This document shows positions 10,101 to 10,900 of a stretch of DNA of 10,900 nucleotides, one piece after another. Source of the DNA: Actinomycetota bacterium. Its GTDB lineage: Bacteria; Actinomycetota; Acidimicrobiia; Acidimicrobiales; GCA-2861595. Numbering within the stretch: position 1 is the stretch's first letter; each line of letters begins with the position of its first letter. The stretch is taken from positions 1-10,900 of the forward strand of contig JADDQT010000045.1 of assembly GCA_016781225.1 (NCBI GenBank), read 5' to 3'. Made by a program: the position numbers and the translations under genes. The notes under the pieces are model-generated. The model ran no database searches and had not been told where the DNA came from. It saw only the letters and a list, made by a program, of their open reading frames with translations.

Positions 10101-10883
10101 TCAGGCCGGTTCGATCCAGGCCAGGGAGCGGTCGTCGCCTTCGCCTTTGACGACCCGTGCACGAAGGACGCGGGGCGACCAGCTTCCGCTCCGCCCCTCC
10201 TCCCAGCGCACCGCTCGCACGTACACCGCGGTGCCGCCCCGCCCATCGTCATCGACGTCGTCGTCGACGTCGAGCACGAAGGCATCATCCACCAGTGCCA
10301 GCCCCCGGGCCCAGACCCGGAGCACCCACGAGACCCCGACGGCCGCCGTCGCCCTGACCCTCACCGAGTCCATCGTCCCCACGACTGAGGGTGCCCGCCT
10401 GGGGCGGAGGACCTCCACCTCCACCGAGGAGAGCATGCGAGCCCCGGTGCGCCTCCGCCAGCGCCCCAAGTGCTCCCGGAAAGGAGGAAGGGCTCGTCTT
10501 CGCAGCTGCTCGAGGAGCAGGCTCTCGTATTCGCCGTAGTACGACAGGCGCCGCCACGACCGTTCCCACGTGAGCATCAGGCCCAACTCGTGCAGCGGCG
10601 CCAGCGATCCGGGAAGCACCACCTCGGGACCGAGACGGGTGGACATGGTCCGGAAGAGCTCACCGGACATGGCCCAGGTGTGCATGTCCCGCCAGCGGCG
10701 CAGCACGCCAAGGCACGGGAACGGCTTGCCGCCGAAGGCCAGCATCGCCGTCTCCGCCCTCAGGTCGTGGTCCTCGAGCACGACCTTGCCCCTTCGCCAG
10801 GTGACACGGTGTCGCTCCCCATTGCACTCGACCAGAGCCGTGGCCGGCTCGATGTGATCGCACCACCGGCCTCCTGCGGCCAC
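10101..10883 (-). CDS. Hypothetical protein
   Basis: I do not recognise this gene. From GTG 10883 it encodes 260 residues. The frame stays open to the window edge, so the true start may lie outside. The N-terminal third holds 'WCDHIEPATALVEC' (C8, D9, H10, C20), 'GERHRVTWRRGKVVLEDHD' and 'AFGGKPFPCLGVLRRW' (C57). The middle (about 100-150) is Arg/Leu-rich and probably helical. The C-terminal third (about 152-258) alternates hydrophobic and polar residues like a beta-rich domain ('SSVEVEVLRPRRAPSVVG', 'DSVRVRATAAVGVSWVLRVW') and carries an acidic loop 'DVDDDVDDDG' at 205-214. No signal peptide or membrane segment is evident. The coding frame is supported by third-position G/C bias and a coherent protein composition. 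GTG 10883 lacks a good ribosome site. A TGA at 10888-10890 in another frame may be the end of an upstream gene. A 107-nt gap with a hairpin separates it from the next minus-strand gene, so the two are probably separate units. Confidence 0.75.
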   Translation of the reverse strand: MAAGGRWCDHIEPATALVECNGERHRVTWRRGKVVLEDHDLRAETAMLAFGGKPFPCLGVLRRWRDMHTWAMSGELFRTMSTRLGPEVVLPGSLAPLHELGLMLTWERSWRRLSYYGEYESLLLEQLRRRALPPFREHLGRWRRRTGARMLSSVEVEVLRPRRAPSVVGTMDSVRVRATAAVGVSWVLRVWARGLALVDDAFVLDVDDDVDDDGRGGTAVYVRAVRWEEGRSGSWSPRVLRARVVKGEGDDRSLAWIEPA

Positions 10884-10900
10884 CGGGTCAGGCGGCCATC

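Noticed and set aside
10240..10280. EF-hand or calcium-binding loop from the Asp-rich DVDDDVDDDG segment
   Set aside because: The spacing does not give a full EF-hand loop, and the DNA is simple gacgtc/gtc repetition, so composition explains it.
9010..10539. A 509-codon + strand open frame opposite the Lys-rich gene and the hypothetical gene
   Set aside because: It runs through two minus-strand genes and their intergenic hairpin, and its sequence is compositional (Leu/Gly/Arg runs).

Overview
The window is high-GC bacterial chromosome (roughly 70% G+C by eye) with strong third-position G/C bias, GTG as well as ATG starts, and Lys/Ala-rich tails. This fits an actinobacterium. A mitochondrial-type aconitase beside a bacterial-type glutamate synthase, plus actinobacterial-style accessory proteins, makes me lean to an Acidimicrobiia-like lineage. 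That placement is inference. I see no rRNA, tRNA, CRISPR array, insertion sequence or phage gene.

Left part (1-1750), accessory in character. A secreted protein gene on the + strand (136-806) has a signal peptide, a Cys-x-Cys TIMP/NTR-like domain and a C-terminal LysM domain. Its reading frame is broken by an apparent one-base loss near 470-489. It converges on, and overlaps by 14 nt, a minus-strand gene (793-1749) for an AbiEi-like winged-helix plus DUF559/PD-(D/E)XK nuclease-fold protein. A near-perfect 23-nt direct repeat (92-114 and 813-835) brackets the secreted-protein gene, and both copies read in the same frame as the nuclease C-terminus. A 20-bp-arm inverted repeat (1682-1726) sits in the 5' end of the nuclease gene.

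Centre (1750-8630), core metabolism on the + strand. gltB (glutamate synthase large subunit, start most likely at 1909) is followed 23 nt later by acn (aconitase, 6327-8603), probably as one transcript ending at a hairpin at 8606-8625. Aconitase feeds citrate carbon towards 2-oxoglutarate, and GltB aminates 2-oxoglutarate with glutamine nitrogen, so the pair joins the TCA cycle to nitrogen assimilation. gltD, the usual partner of gltB, is not adjacent. A 20-codon upstream ORF with adjacent Gln codons lies in the gltB leader.

Right part (8650-10900), two minus-strand genes. One encodes a 447-residue protein of alternating charge: an acidic N-terminal region, then two nearly identical 53-residue acidic helical modules separated and followed by histone-H1-like Lys/Ala/Pro tracts. 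The other (10101-10883, 5' end near the window edge) is a protein I do not recognise, ending at a strong GC hairpin.

Most unusual items: the duplicated acidic-module/basic-tail protein, the repeat-bracketed frameshifted secreted protein, the palindrome in the nuclease gene, and the gltB-acn pairing with its possible leader peptide. I did not find a convincing complete new multi-gene system.
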